A DNA stretch of 64,000 nucleotides from Rhizobium sp. RCAM05350. Its GTDB lineage: Bacteria; Pseudomonadota; Alphaproteobacteria; Rhizobiales; Rhizobiaceae. This document shows, piece after piece, positions 31,196 to 40,630 of this stretch. The number at the start of each line of letters is the position of its first letter. Position 1 is the stretch's first letter. The position numbers and the translations under genes are program-made. The notes below the pieces were generated by a model. It was not told the origin of the DNA, searched no databases, and saw nothing but the letters and a program-made list of their open reading frames with translations. The DNA lies in contig CP087976.1 in NCBI GenBank assembly GCA_024426085.1, positions 186,001-250,000 on the forward strand, read 5' to 3'.

Positions 31196-32182
31196 CTAGA
31201 GATCACCCTGACTGAGGCGCAGCAGTTCGGTCGCCGCTGACTCATCTGTAATCAAAGTATTGCAGCCGATGCGCCGGATTGTAGCACGAATAGCTACTGC
31301 CCGGCGGGCTCCGCCGGAAGCGAGGACGATATGTCCTGCATTTTTCAGTGTGTCGAGATTGACCGACATCACCCGTTCGTTGATCTCCCCGTCTACCGAA
31401 CGGCCATCCGCATCGAGGAAGTTGAACATCGTGTCGCAGATGCACCCGGCTGCAATGAGGCGGTCGAGTTCTGCCCGGGAAATGAACCCTTCAGACAGCG
31501 AGGTCGAGTACGGGCCGATATCGCCGCAGCTGACCACGGCCAGATCGAGCTTTTCGGCTAGGTCGTATATGGCATCCAAGCCGCATTTGTCGATCAACGC
31601 ACGTTTTGTCCCAACACTATCTACAAGAAGTGGCGCCAGAAACATGAAACACTCGGCTCCCAGTTGATTGGCAAAACGCCACGTATAGTCAAGAGGATTG
31701 GCGTCCCGGACGGCAACGATGCCGCCAAGCAGTGATACGACCTTGCAGTTTTTCCGTCGTGGCGGTCGAAAACTCGACAGCGACGCTGTCATCGTGCGGC
31801 CCCACCCGAGTCCAATCGTCATGTTGTCCTGGATCACATCCGATAGGAACTGACCGAGAGCAAGGCCTACCGCGCTTGCGACAGCCTCAGGAGTTTCATT
31901 GCGTGGTGAGGGCACGATCACCGCTTCGTCCACACCATATATGCGCTCCAGATGCCCGGAGAGCTCAAGGCAGGTATCGATCCCTTCACTGATCCAGATT
32001 TGCACTTCTGAACGCTTCATTGCTTCATCCAGCATGCGAATGACAGTGGAACGACTGATGCCCAGACGATCCGCCACCTCCTTCTGCGTGAGGCCCTGAT
32101 TGTAGTAGAGCCACGCCGCTCGCAGCCGCTGCGAACTAATGTCAGGGGAGGCAGTATGCTTGTCGCGTCTTAGCATGGCCAT
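31196..32182 (-). CDS. SorC/DeoR-type sugar-binding transcriptional regulator 3
   Basis: Intact regulator of about 328 residues. The helix-turn-helix is RLRAAWLYYNQGLTQKEVAD and RLGISRSTVIRMLDEAM. The ligand domain has MTIGLGWGRTMTASLSSF, KVVSLLGGIVAV, CFMFLAPLLVDSVGTKRALI and the end NTLITDESAATELLRLSQ. ATG 32182 is chosen because GAGG lies 5-6 bases upstream; the frame is open further to 32227. It is divergent from the transaldolase gene with two TGGAACA-type direct repeats between them (32249-32281). It is a close paralogue of SorC 2 at 20959. Confidence 0.9.
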   Translation of the reverse strand: MAMLRRDKHTASPDISSQRLRAAWLYYNQGLTQKEVADRLGISRSTVIRMLDEAMKRSEVQIWISEGIDTCLELSGHLERIYGVDEAVIVPSPRNETPEAVASAVGLALGQFLSDVIQDNMTIGLGWGRTMTASLSSFRPPRRKNCKVVSLLGGIVAVRDANPLDYTWRFANQLGAECFMFLAPLLVDSVGTKRALIDKCGLDAIYDLAEKLDLAVVSCGDIGPYSTSLSEGFISRAELDRLIAAGCICDTMFNFLDADGRSVDGEINERVMSVNLDTLKNAGHIVLASGGARRAVAIRATIRRIGCNTLITDESAATELLRLSQGDL

Positions 32183-32381
32183 GGGCATCCTCACTGTCAT
32201 CAACAGGGCGCATCGCCTGTTGCACAACGCCGATCATTTTCGACAAATGGAACATTTGTCAACTTCGTGGAACAAAAGTCTTGACTCTTTGTGTGCGGCT
32301 GGTGCTATCTCCTGGCAGCTAAGAATCTGTTTTTCTGCGTGGCGACCCCCCAATCGGTCGCGGCCTTGAAGGGGCGACCGA
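32183..32381. promoter_or_regulatory. SorC3/transaldolase divergent promoter and operator
   Basis: Two 13-mers TGGAACAWWWGTC occur at 32249-32261 (TTT) and 32269-32281 (AAA), 20 bp apart. The first also ends a palindrome GACAAATG-GAA-CATTTGTC (32243-32261). Immediately after the second repeat lies a plus-strand promoter, TTGACT (32282-32287), 18 bp, CTATCT (32306-32311). Binding of a SorC protein here would place it just upstream of or across the -35 element of the transaldolase promoter. Confidence 0.65.
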
Positions 32382-33345
32382 ATGACGTCGAAACTGGAAC
32401 AACTTCGTTCAATGACTACGGTTGTCGCCGACACAAGCGACCTCGAGGCGGTGGTGCGCTTGAAGCCGGTGGACTGCACGACGAACCCGTCGATTGTTCT
32501 AAAGGCGATCGGTACCCCGATGTTCGCTGATAAATTCAGTGAATCGGTATCTTGGGGTCACAAGCAAGGCAGCAACGTAGATGCGGTTGTTGCTGCCATT
32601 GCCGATCGCTTGGCCATTTCGGTCGGCGCCGCCCTCGCGGCTATCGTTCCTGGCCGTGTTTCGACCGAAGTCGATGCAGACCTCTCGTTCGACACGGGAG
32701 CATCAGTGAAAAGGCCCATCGATCCTTGCTGCCTACAAGGATCTTGGCATCGAGCGCGAGCGTATTCTCATCAAGCTCGCCTCCACCTGGGAAGGCATCA
32801 AGGCAGCCGAAGCGCTGCAGGCCGAGGGGATCGATTGTAACCTCACCCTTCTTTTCTCCCATGCACAGGCTGCAGCTTGCGCCGATGCCAAGGCATTCTT
32901 GATCTCACCGTTCGTTGGTCGGATCCTCGATTGGCACATGAAGGAAACCGGTCAACACTACACACCTGAGACAGATCCTGGCGTTGTTTCGGTGCGCTCG
33001 ATATACAACTATTACAAGGCAAACGGTATTTCGACAATCGTAATGGGTGCCTCTTTCCGCAATCTTGGCGAGATCGAAGCACTGGCGGGCTGTGACCGTC
33101 TGACAATCGCCCCGAACCTGCTCGATGAGTTGGACAAAGCCGAAGGTACACTCGACCGTAGGCTTTCCCCTGAGACCTTCGAGCCAGCCGCGGCAATTGC
33201 GATGGACGAGAAAACATTTCGATGGATGCTGAACGAGGACCAGATGGCAACCGAAAAGCTGTCGGAAGGCATTCGCCAGTTCTCCACGGACCTCCATACA
33301 TTGCGCGACATGGTCAGGAAAGAGGTGCTTCTTACGGCCTCTTAA
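32382..33345 (+). pseudogene. tal: Transaldolase (two compensating frameshifts)
   Basis: Pentose-phosphate enzyme transferring a dihydroxyacetone unit between sugar phosphates, TalB type, about 320 residues. It has SKLEQLRSMTTVVADTSDLE, VDCTTNPSIVLKA, GRVSTEVDADLSFD, then, after indels near 32710 and 32735, [21 protein letters not shown] with the Schiff-base Lys, [31 protein letters not shown] and [21 protein letters not shown]. Every catalytic element is present. It is divergent from SorC 3 and probably under its control, linking sugar degradation to the pentose phosphate pool. Confidence 0.92.
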
Positions 33346-33478
33346 ACCTGCGTTGAAGCCGGCATCTTTCAGGAACCCAATCCGCCAGAAGGGGTGGCCC
33401 GTTGGCCGACGCTAGAAATATGACTTCGGCCGTCAGCGCGAATGAGACTAGTATCATAAACTAGAAACTTTCGAGAGC

Positions 33479-33686
33479 ATGAAGATTTCGGTCTGGCACC
33501 AGGACATCGCGGCCATCAGCGCCCTCGCATATGACGTCGGCGCGCCGCTTCCGATGTTCGACGCCGCGCCCCCTGCTCTACGCCGCTGCGCTTGCCGCCG
33601 GGCAGGGCGATCTCGACACCGTCTCGACGGCGCGGGTCCTCGAGCGAAAGGCTGGGATCACGCGATCGCCGAGAGCATCAAGCTGA
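33479..33686 (+). pseudogene. C-terminal fragment of a 3-hydroxyisobutyrate dehydrogenase-like enzyme
   Basis: A short remnant reading SVWHQDIAAISALAYDVGAP LPMFDAA in one frame, then YAAALAAGQGDLDTVSTARV and LERKAGI in another, with a TGA at 33684. This is the conserved C-terminal helical end (K.WHQD, AxAxxxGxxDxD) of NAD-binding beta-hydroxyacid dehydrogenases. About 240 N-terminal residues with the NAD-binding and catalytic parts are absent. It is a deletion relic left between the transaldolase and a binding-protein gene. Confidence 0.65.
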
Positions 33687-33711
33687 AGCTGGGATTCAAA
33701 AGGGGGCAGAC

Positions 33712-34185
33712 ATGTCTAACGCGATTCGTGTCCTTAGCGCGGGCGCAGCCGAGAGCTTGATGGGCACGCGTTTCACCGCGGAAACGGGGCTCCGCATCGA
33801 TGCATCCTTTGCGGGCGTAGGCGTCGTGATGAAGCGCCTTGAGAAGAGCGAACACGCAGATGTGGTGGTTCTGATGCAACCTGCGATCGCCGAGCTCAAG
33901 GGCCGCGGCCTTATTACCGGCGCGTGTGTCGCGACGATTGGCGCGGTCGCGACCTCCCTGGCCGTGAAAACGGGCTATCCGCCCACAGTCGTGCGGAACC
34001 TCGACTGCGCACAGACAACTGAAATTCTGGCGGCGCAAGGGACCACATTCGTCGCTGACCTGCCATCACCGTTCAGCCTTTCAACCCACTACGCAATGGC
34101 GGCCACCGCAGGTTCGCAATCCGCTCAGGCGGCGTATCGTTTCATCGTGAGCGCTACGAACAGCCCACCACATTTCCTTTTGTGA
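33712..34185 (+). pseudogene. ModA-like substrate-binding protein, shortened
   Basis: A 157-residue frame from ATG 33712 that resembles molybdate/ModA-type periplasmic binding domains: IRVLSAGAAESLMGTRFTAE (start of lobe 1), ASFAGVGVVMKRLEKSEHAD VVVLMQPAIAELKGRGLI, then GAVATSLAVKTGYP. The normal protein is about 230-250 residues; the middle of lobe 2 is missing and the end (AATAGSQSAQAAYRFIVS) follows after a gap. No signal peptide is present. Probably a non-functional remnant next to the IS66 insertion. Confidence 0.5.
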
Positions 34186-34265
34186 TCGAGGCCGCGAGAT
34201 AAGCTCCTTCACCGATGGGAGCGGAACGGGATGGTTGGAGATCGCGCTGATGCCTGCTTGAAGTC

Positions 34266-34701
34266 ATGGATGAAGACATGCATGAAGCCAAGCATGAGGG
34301 AAAATATCGTCGGATCGAGGTGATCACCGGTCGTCGCCAGCGGCGGAATTGGACTGACGAGGAAAAGGCGCGCATCCTTACGGAAAGCGCGGAGCCTGAT
34401 GTGAACATCTCTGCTGTTGCTCGGCGCTGGGGCGTCAATCGCGGTTTGCTGAATGTTTGGCGTCGGGATGCCGGGCTGACCTCTCGTCCCTCGGCCAAGG
34501 TCTGCGCGCAGCAGGCGATGTTCGTGCCGGTGACGGTGGTCGGCGATCAAGCGGCTCACCAGGGCTCTCCCATCGGATGCCGCCCACTTCGCCGCAGGTC
34601 GGATTGAGATCGAGATTGCTGGCGCGCGCATGACCGTGATCGGTACGGTGGCGCCCGAGTTGGCGCAAGCGATCGTGGCGGCGATGCGGGGTCGCCGGTG
34701 A
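34266..34701 (+). pseudogene. IS66-family accessory protein TnpA (frameshifted)
   Basis: IS66 Orf1: YRRIEVITGRRQRRNWTDEEKAR, ISAVARRWGVNRGLLNVWRR is the helix-turn-helix region, and the end IEIEIAGARMTVIGTVAPEL is read in another frame after an indel near 34560. The stop TGA at 34699 overlaps the GTG start of TnpB. It is the leftmost gene of a broken IS66 element that continues to about 35590. Confidence 0.85.
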
Positions 34702-35053
34702 TCGGTCTTTCCCCTGGTGGAGTGAAGATCATGGTTGCGACGCAGCCTGTCGACTTCCGGCGCGGCATGAATGGCCTGGTGGCATTGGTGGCATCGGCGC
34801 TTGCGGCTATCCGTATTGCGGCGACGTGTTCGTGTTCCGCGCCAAGCGTCTCGATCGACTTCGCTGCATTTATTGGGATGGATCCGGCATGATCCTGGCG
34901 ACGAAGTGGCTTGAGGCGGGCAAGTTTGTTTGGCCGCCGATCCGCGATGGCACCATGCAGATGACGCGCGTAGAGTTCTCGCTTCTGCTGGCCGGCATTG
35001 ACTGGACAAGGGTGAAGCAGAACCCGGTAAACCGCTCCTTGAAAGTAGGCTGA
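34698..35053 (+). pseudogene. IS66-family accessory protein TnpB (frameshifted)
   Basis: IS66 Orf2: VKIMVATQPVDFRRGMNGLVALV is the family signature. After a frameshift near 34810 it continues as DVFVFRAKRLDRLRCIYWDG and KWLEAGKFVWPPI. Length after correction is about 117 residues, normal. It lies between TnpA and the remnant of TnpC. Confidence 0.88.
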
Positions 35054-35062
35054 TCCTATTGG

Positions 35063-35590
35063 TTTTGTTTGATGATTCCGGCCTTCCTTGAGGGCCAGCT
35101 CTTTGGGACGAAATCGGAGAAGATGACGACCATCGATCCGACGCAGGCGATCCTTGACCTTGGCGATCTGAGCGACATTCCCGTTGCTGCCAATGACGAT
35201 GTCGCGCCGGTCGGTGAATACAAAACGCAGGCACGGCGATCGCCAGCTCGCAATATCGGCCACTTGCCCAAGCACCTTCCGCGTTATGACGAGCTCATCG
35301 AGCCGGAGAGCAAGATTTGCCCCTGCTGTTCGTTCGAACTTCATTGCATCGGCACGGACGTCAGCGAGGCGCTCGACATCGTGCCTGCCGTTGTCCGGGT
35401 GAAACGGACGACCCGGCCACGCTATGCCTGCCGGGCATGCGAGAATGCCATTATACAAGCGCCCGCACCAGCACGCGTGATGGATGGCGGCATGGTGACG
35501 ACGGCATTCGCTGCCCATGTCGCCGTTTCGAAGTTTGCCTGGCATCTGCCGCTTCATCGTCAAGCCCAGATGCTTGCCTCCTGCTGCCTG
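35063..35590 (+). pseudogene. IS66-family transposase TnpC, truncated at both ends
   Basis: The frame contains FLEGQLFGTKSEKMTTIDPT, ICPCCSFELHCIGTDVSEAL (zinc-finger CPxC region), DIVPAVVRVKRTTRPRYACR and AFAAHVAVSKFAWHLPLHRQAQMLA. The first 50 or so residues are missing, and homology stops near 35580, where the sequence switches to a deacylase fragment. The DDE catalytic domain is therefore absent. The right end of the IS has been lost. Confidence 0.85.
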
Positions 35591-35595
35591 ATCAT

Positions 35596-36083
35596 CGAGT
35601 GCCGCATGCGACACGACAGAGGCGATGGCCCTTGCCTTCGGTACCACATTGAACTGTCGGGTCGATCTGGTCATGGCCTCCGGCGAAATCGCGGGCGGGG
35701 TCAGCGGCGCGTTGGACGCCGTTTGCGCCTCGGAGGGGATCACCGCCTTCATGGCCGAAGTCGGGTCCGGGGGTGAGTTTCAGGACAGTCCCATTACCAG
35801 CGGTGTCGCGGGCGTGCGCTCAGTGATGGCGCATCTGGGGATGATTGAGGAGCGGGACACCGCCCCGGTTTTTAACGATCGGAAGATCGTAACGAAACAG
35901 GGCTTCGCCGATACAGCTGGCATGTTAACCGACTGCGTGGCTTCGGGCACCTTGGTCAAGGGCGGCGCGCCCCTTTGCCGCGTTGTCGATTTTTTCAACG
36001 ACAAGGGCGCCATGCAAATGCGAGATGACGCCATCGTCATATGTCACGCCGCGATCCTGTGGTCCATGAAGGTGATCGCGTAG
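35596..36083 (+). pseudogene. Succinylglutamate desuccinylase/aspartoacylase-family deacylase, C-terminal fragment
   Basis: Starting right at the end of IS66 homology, one frame reads TEAMALAFGTTLNCRVDLVM, GITAFMAEVGSGGEFQD, SGVAGVRSVMAHLGMIEER and LVKGGAPLCRVVDFFND to a stop at 36081. This is the C-terminal part of AstE/aspartoacylase-type zinc hydrolases (EVGxGGEF carries the catalytic Glu region). The N-terminal zinc ligands (HxxE) are missing, so the enzyme is dead. Relatives include deacetylases of ectoine degradation. Junction residues around 35580-35600 mark a deletion or IS-mediated fusion. Confidence 0.65.
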
Positions 36084-36196
36084 CCTTCTTGGCGCTTGAA
36101 TGGCAGGCGCTCTGATAAATTTCTGTGCGACGCTGGGCGATGCATCTAGCCGGCGATAACCGCCGGTCTCATGAAATGGCGCATGTTAAGTGAATG

Positions 36197-36222
36197 AGCT
36201 TGAGAACGCTCGTTCTCAAGCT
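36197..36222. terminator. Perfect 12 bp hairpin between convergent genes
   Basis: AGCTTGAGAACG (36197-36208), CT, CGTTCTCAAGCT (36211-36222) is a perfect inverted repeat with a 2 bp centre. It lies between the plus-strand deacylase fragment and the minus-strand thioesterase, so both read toward it. No T-run follows on either side, so a bidirectional terminator is likely but a protein-binding site is possible. Confidence 0.45.
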
Positions 36223-36248
36223 TTCAAGACGAACAAATCCCCAGAGGT

Positions 36249-36644
36249 TCAATTTTCCATTGCAATTCTTAACTTGTCTGGCCAAACTCTTGGCCGATAA
36301 TCGTCCAAGCCAATATGGACGAGAGTGAGCCTTGCATCTAAGCGAACTTCGTCGTTACTCTCTGCTTTTATTAAAAGGCTAGCACTGGTTTTGCCAATGC
36401 GGTCCACGGCAAGCGTGAAATTCAATATTTCGCCAAGCCGACTGACCTGACGGAAATCGATGGAAAGAGAAACAACGGGGATCGCCGTTCTCTTCATGAC
36501 ATGGATTTCAGCGAAGCTTGTGCCAACCACCTCTGCAAACCAGTCCTCGACAGTCGCATTTAGCATCTCAACATACCGGGGATAGAACACAATGCCTGCA
36601 GGATCGCAGTGCTGAAAACGGATCAATTCCTGGCGCCGAAACAT
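36249..36644 (-). CDS. Acyl-CoA thioesterase, 4-hydroxybenzoyl-CoA thioesterase type
   Basis: Intact 131-residue single hot-dog domain. The motif IRFQHCDPAGIVFYPRYVEMLN contains the catalytic Asp of 4HBT-type thioesterases, followed by VSLSIDFRQVSRLGEILNFTLAVDRIGKTS. It hydrolyses an acyl- or aroyl-CoA in the cytoplasm. It is the last gene of the leftward LacI-YciI-glycerate kinase operon, 26 bp after the kinase. It could release CoA from dead-end intermediates of the CoA pathway encoded on the other side of LacI. Confidence 0.85.
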   Translation of the reverse strand: MFRRQELIRFQHCDPAGIVFYPRYVEMLNATVEDWFAEVVGTSFAEIHVMKRTAIPVVSLSIDFRQVSRLGEILNFTLAVDRIGKTSASLLIKAESNDEVRLDARLTLVHIGLDDYRPRVWPDKLRIAMEN

Positions 36645-36670
36645 CTTATTCTCCCTTTAGACCAGAGCGG

Positions 36671-37948
36671 TCATAGAACCAGAATTGCCCGGAAGTCGTT
36701 CACATTCGTACCTGTCGGGCCGCACATGAACAGGTCGCCGATCTTAGCGAACCCCGACCATGCGTCGTTGTTCTCGAGAAGCGCCTCGGCACGGAGGCCG
36801 TCCGCGAGCAACCGCTCGATCGTTTGCCCATCGGCAAATGCGCCGGCGTTATCTTCACTTCCGTCAATTCCGTCGGTGTCTGCCGCGAGTGCGAAAATCG
36901 CTTGGCTTCCTGATATGTTTGCCGCAAACGAGAGCAGAAATTCGGTGTTGCGGCCGCCTTTGCCATTGCCCCGGATGGAAACCGTGGTCTCGCCGCCCGA
37001 CAGCAACAGGATCGGCCGTTGGAAGGGCCTGCCATGCCTCTCGATCTCTCTTGCGATGGCGGCATGGAATGCACCACATTCGCGCGCTTCGCCCTCCATG
37101 GAATCCGAGACGATGACAGCGTTAAAACCTGTGTTGCAGGGCGAGCGCCGCTGCGGCCTCCAGAGAAACGCCGGCGGAAGCAATGACGTTGACCGTGTTT
37201 CCATGAAATTTTTCATCGTCTGCAGACGGCGCCTCAGCGGCGTTCTTGAGATGACGGCGCACATTGTCGGGTATGTCGATCCGGTAGCGTTCGATCAACG
37301 CGATGGCATCGGCCACCGTTCCAGCGGTTGGAATCGTTGGTCCCGATGAAACCATGGCGGGATCGTCTCCGGGAATGTCGGACACGACAACAGTCCAGAC
37401 CCTCGCTGGATAGGCCGCCTCGGCCAGACGGCCGCCCTTGATCCGGGAGAACTGTTTTCTGATCGCGTTCATGGCGGAAATCGGAGCGCCAGAGCGCAAC
37501 AGCGCCTTGTTGAGTTCCGATCTCGTCCGTCAGGTCGTATCCTTCGGGGGGCGCGGGCAGAAGTGCGGATCCACCACCGCATATGAGCGCGATCACCAGA
37601 TCCTCGGATGTCAGACCTTTGACCCGTTCCAGCAATCGCTGGGAAGCCGCCAGGCCAGCTTCGTCGGGAACTGGATGGGCAGCCTCCAAAACCTCGAGCC
37701 GCTCGCAGGGCGTGGCATAGCCATATCAGCGTCACCACCGTTCCCTCGATCGCGCCGGGCCATACTTTCTCCAGCGAACGGGCGAGTTGTGCCGCACCCT
37801 TTCCAGCGCCAACCACGATCGTGCGACCGCGCGGCGGCTCCGGAAGGAACCGGCCAATGCAGTGATCAGGATTTGCTGCCTCCACGGCGGCGTCGAACAA
37901 GGAGACAAGAAACTCGCGTGGGTTTTGCATCGTGAGCGCGTCTTTCAA
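36671..37948 (-). pseudogene. Glycerate 2-kinase, MOFRL/GckA family (several frameshifts)
   Basis: About 425-residue ATP-dependent glycerate kinase, also annotated hydroxypyruvate reductase in older literature. From the start one reads CIGRFLPEPPRGRTIVVGAGKGAAQLA, DLVIALICGGGSALLPAP, NAIRKQFSRIKGGRLAEAA, VVVSDIPGDDPAMVSSGPT and the MOFRL end [42 protein letters not shown]. The pieces occupy three frames with breaks near 37760, 37510 and 37130. The start is TTG 37948 (overlapping the YciI-like stop) or ATG 37930. It should feed glycerate into glycolysis. Confidence 0.85.
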
Positions 37949-38237
37949 AGAGAAACCTCGGGATTGAACCCGGCATAGGGCTTCAAGGGAATGATCTCGA
38001 ATTCAATCATTCCGGCCGCAGCGAGTGGCAAAGTTGAAAGATGGCCCTCAGCCTCGTCCAAGCTCTCTGCCTCGACGACTTGACAAGCGCCGGGTTGATC
38101 GGCGCGGTGCCGATCTGTCGGGTAAAGCCGATACTGTGCAGATAGCGTGCTCTCGCTCCTTCCAGGGGAACGATGGGCTCGAATTCCGCGTCGGAGAACT
38201 TTTCCGTCAGACGACGGGAGATGACGAGAAACTGCAT
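37945..38237 (-). pseudogene. YciI/muconolactone-isomerase-like small protein (one frameshift)
   Basis: About 97 residues. The N-terminal part MQFLVISRRLTEKFSDAEFE is followed, after a frameshift near 38140, by CQVVEAESLDEAEGHLSTLP LAAAGMIEFEIIPLKPYAGF. This beta-alpha-beta dimeric ferredoxin-like pattern, with a repeated length of about 95 residues, fits YciI or muconolactone-isomerase-like proteins. The reaction is unknown. Its stop overlaps the glycerate kinase start; LacI lies 12 bp upstream. Confidence 0.6.
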
Positions 38238-38249
38238 TCACACGCCTTC

Positions 38250-39269
38250 CTACCTTGCTATGGGTGCCGTGCTCGAACGCACGACAAGTCGAAGCGGCAG
38301 CTCACGCTGGCGCATGTGCTGTCGTTGGGCGGTGGTCGCCAAAAGATAGTCGCCTGCGATGGTTCCCATCTCTCGGGCAGGGACCTCGACCGTGGTGAGA
38401 TCCGGGGTGGTCAGTTCGGCAATCTCAAGATTGTCGAATCCCAAAATAGATATTTCGCCGGGAACGGCGATCTGATGCTCGTGACAGTATTTGATGACGC
38501 CGGCCGCAATGATGTCGCTTCCGCAAAAGATAGCGGTCGGCCGTTCCTTAAGGTCCATAAGCCGTTTCATGGCAGTTCGGCCGCCCTCGATCTTGTAGGC
38601 GGACTCAAGCAAAGGGACCGTCGACCGTGTAATTCCCTGCTTTTCCAGTTCCAAGGATGAAGCCGTCACGCCGTGCAGCAGCCCGGTCGTTGTTTTGCGT
38701 TATACCGGCGATCATCGCGAGCTTGGTGTGTCCGAGGTCCAGGAGATATCGAGCGGCCATTCTTCCAGCTTTCTCGTTATCGAACCCTATGGCTGCGCCA
38801 ACCTCCGTGGACGCGGAGGTGTACGTGAAGACGTAGGCAATGTTTCGCTGCTCCAATAGCGATATTGTTTCCGGGCGGTGTATCGTGCCAACGAGGACGA
38901 TCGCTTCCACCCCACGTTCGATGAGCAGCCGGACCTGCTCGTATTCCATGTCGATATCGTAGAGCGACGTGCTGACGATGATCGAAACCTCGCGCTCCGC
39001 CAATCGTGCCTGCAGGCTATTCATCATGGTCGCGTAAATCGCGTGGTCGAGCGTCGGGATAACCGCGCCCACCAGTCTGGACTTCGTCGAGCGCAGGGCA
39101 CGCGCATCCATTTGGGACATAACCGAGATCCATCGTGGCTTTCAAAACCTTTTCCCCGGACCTCCACGCCCACCTTGGGATTGTTGTTCAATACCCGTGA
39201 GACGGTCGCTGGTGAACAGCCAGCTCTCTTCGCCACATCGACGAGCTTCGTATCAGCATCCATACTCAC
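38250..39269 (-). pseudogene. LacI-family transcriptional regulator (frameshifted)
   Basis: About 340-residue repressor. The helix-turn-helix with hinge reads LVDVAKRAGCSPATVSRVLN NNPKVGVEVR, then ARALRSTKSRLVGAVIPTLD, YIDMEYEQ-type lobe 1 residues up to GIEAIVLVGTIH, GRMAARYLLDLGHTKLAMIAGI and, after another frameshift near 38640, TAIFCGSDIIAAGVIKYCHE and SILGFDNLEIAELTTPDLTT. Breaks lie near 39150-39170 and 38640. GTG 39269 follows GGGGGA; ATG 39263 is the alternative. It heads the leftward operon and is divergent from the CoA-transferase operon; related GATTTCAC sites flank it. Confidence 0.9.
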
Positions 39270-39290
39270 GCAAATCCCCCAGGCCTCATT

Positions 39291-39391
39291 CGTGAAATCG
39301 TTTTATCGCAGAAAACCCCACGATTGACAATTAAATTTGATTATTATTGCTCCCAGTTGACAGCGCTTAGAAATTATGAGAAATCGATTTC
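39291..39391. promoter_or_regulatory. LacI operators between divergent operons
   Basis: GAAATCGATTTC at 39380-39391 is a perfect 12 bp palindrome of LacI type, 22 bp before the CoA-transferase ATG. A second site, CGTGAAATCGTTTT (39291-39304), read on the minus strand is AAAACGATTTCACG and differs from the third site (41473) by one base in the 14 compared; it lies 21 bp upstream of the LacI start. Two TTGACA hexamers (39324 and 39357) lie between, giving room for the rightward promoter. Confidence 0.7.
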
Positions 39392-39413
39392 ACAAGAACG
39401 CATGGGAGGAAAC

Positions 39414-40630
39414 ATGCTGTTAAATGGAATCAAAGTCGTTAGCTTCTGCCATTTCCTGCAAGGGCCGGCAGCCGACCAGTATCTCGCGGACATGGGGGCG
39501 GACGTCATCAAGGTCGAACCCCTGACGGGAGCCTACGAGCGGCATTGGTCCGGGGCCAACGTGTACATCGAAGGTGTCAGCGGGTTTTATCTCTGCGCCA
39601 ACCGAAACAAGCGCTCGATTGCCATCGACCTGAAAAGCACTGAAGGCAAGGACGTGGCCAGGAAGCTGATCGCGCAAGCTGACGTCGTGCTCGAGAATTT
39701 CCGGCCTGGTGTCTTTGCAAGACTGGGCTTCGATGAGGCAGAGCTTGCCCGGCTGAACCCGACCCTAGTCTTTGCTTCCGCAAGCGGTTTCGGATCCAGT
39801 GGTCCGATGGCCAACAAGCCGGGACAGGATCTGCTTGTCCAGGCCCGTTCCGGGTTGATCAGCGTGACCGGAAACAAGGAGTCAGGTCCGACTCCGGTGG
39901 GGGCCGCTGTCGTCGATCAGCACGGCGGTGCGCTTCTGGCGATGGGTATTCTCGGAGCTTTGATCCGAAAGATCAGAGACGGGAAGGGCACGCGTCGAGG
40001 GTAGCCTTCTCAATGCGGGCATCGATCTCCAGGGTGAAGCACTTGTGAACTGGTTTGCAGGCGGGATCGACAGGAACGCTCTGGATCGCGAGAAGAGCTT
40101 GGCTACTTGGTTCCATCAGGCACCATACGGCGTCTATCCTGCGTCTGACGGTCATGTGGTCGTGTCGCTCTGCGAAACGTCAAATCTGGCCGACGCCGTC
40201 GACAGCGATGCGCTCCGTGCTCTGGTCGACAACGACCGGTACGAAGATCGCGATGCGTTTGCCCGCGCACTGTCGGAGGCTACCCACCGCTTCACCATGG
40301 CTGAACTCGAAGAGCGGTTCGACGCCAACAACGTCTGGTGGGCACCGGTTAGATACTACGACGAATTGCTGTCTGGATCCACAGATCATGCATTCCGAGA
40401 TTTTCCGCGAAGTGGATGTCCGCGGCCGGAAGATCCATCTCGTCAATCACCCGAACAGATACGACGGCAAGGTTCCTGAACTTCGGGTATTGGCGCTGGA
40501 AATCGGTGAGCACACCAAGGAAATCCTCAAAGAGCATGGCTACACGCAGTCCGATGTGGAGCGCCTATTAGCCTCGAAAGCGGTCGTTGCCTCTGGTGAG
40601 GACGCAGCGACGACGAAGGGAACTGCGTGA
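39414..40630 (+). pseudogene. CaiB/BaiF family III CoA-transferase (two frameshifts)
   Basis: About 405-residue CoA-transferase that moves CoA from a donor acyl-CoA to a carboxylic acid. The N-terminal part has GIKVVSFCHFLQGPAADQYLADMGADVIKVEP, NRNKRSIAIDLKSTEG, VLENFRPGVFARLGF and SASGFGSSGPMANKPGQDLL with the catalytic Asp. Later parts in other frames are WFHQAPYGVYPASDGHVVV, HRFTMAELEERFDANNVWWA and EIGEHTKEILKEHGYTQSDV. Breaks lie near 40000 and 40380. GGGAGGA precedes ATG 39414. As first gene of the rightward operon it marks the pathway as CoA-dependent. Confidence 0.9.

Noticed and set aside
35596-36083. Altronate dehydratase (UxaA) as identity of the fragment
   Set aside because: EVGSGGEF and the C-terminal pattern fit the succinylglutamate desuccinylase/aspartoacylase family better.
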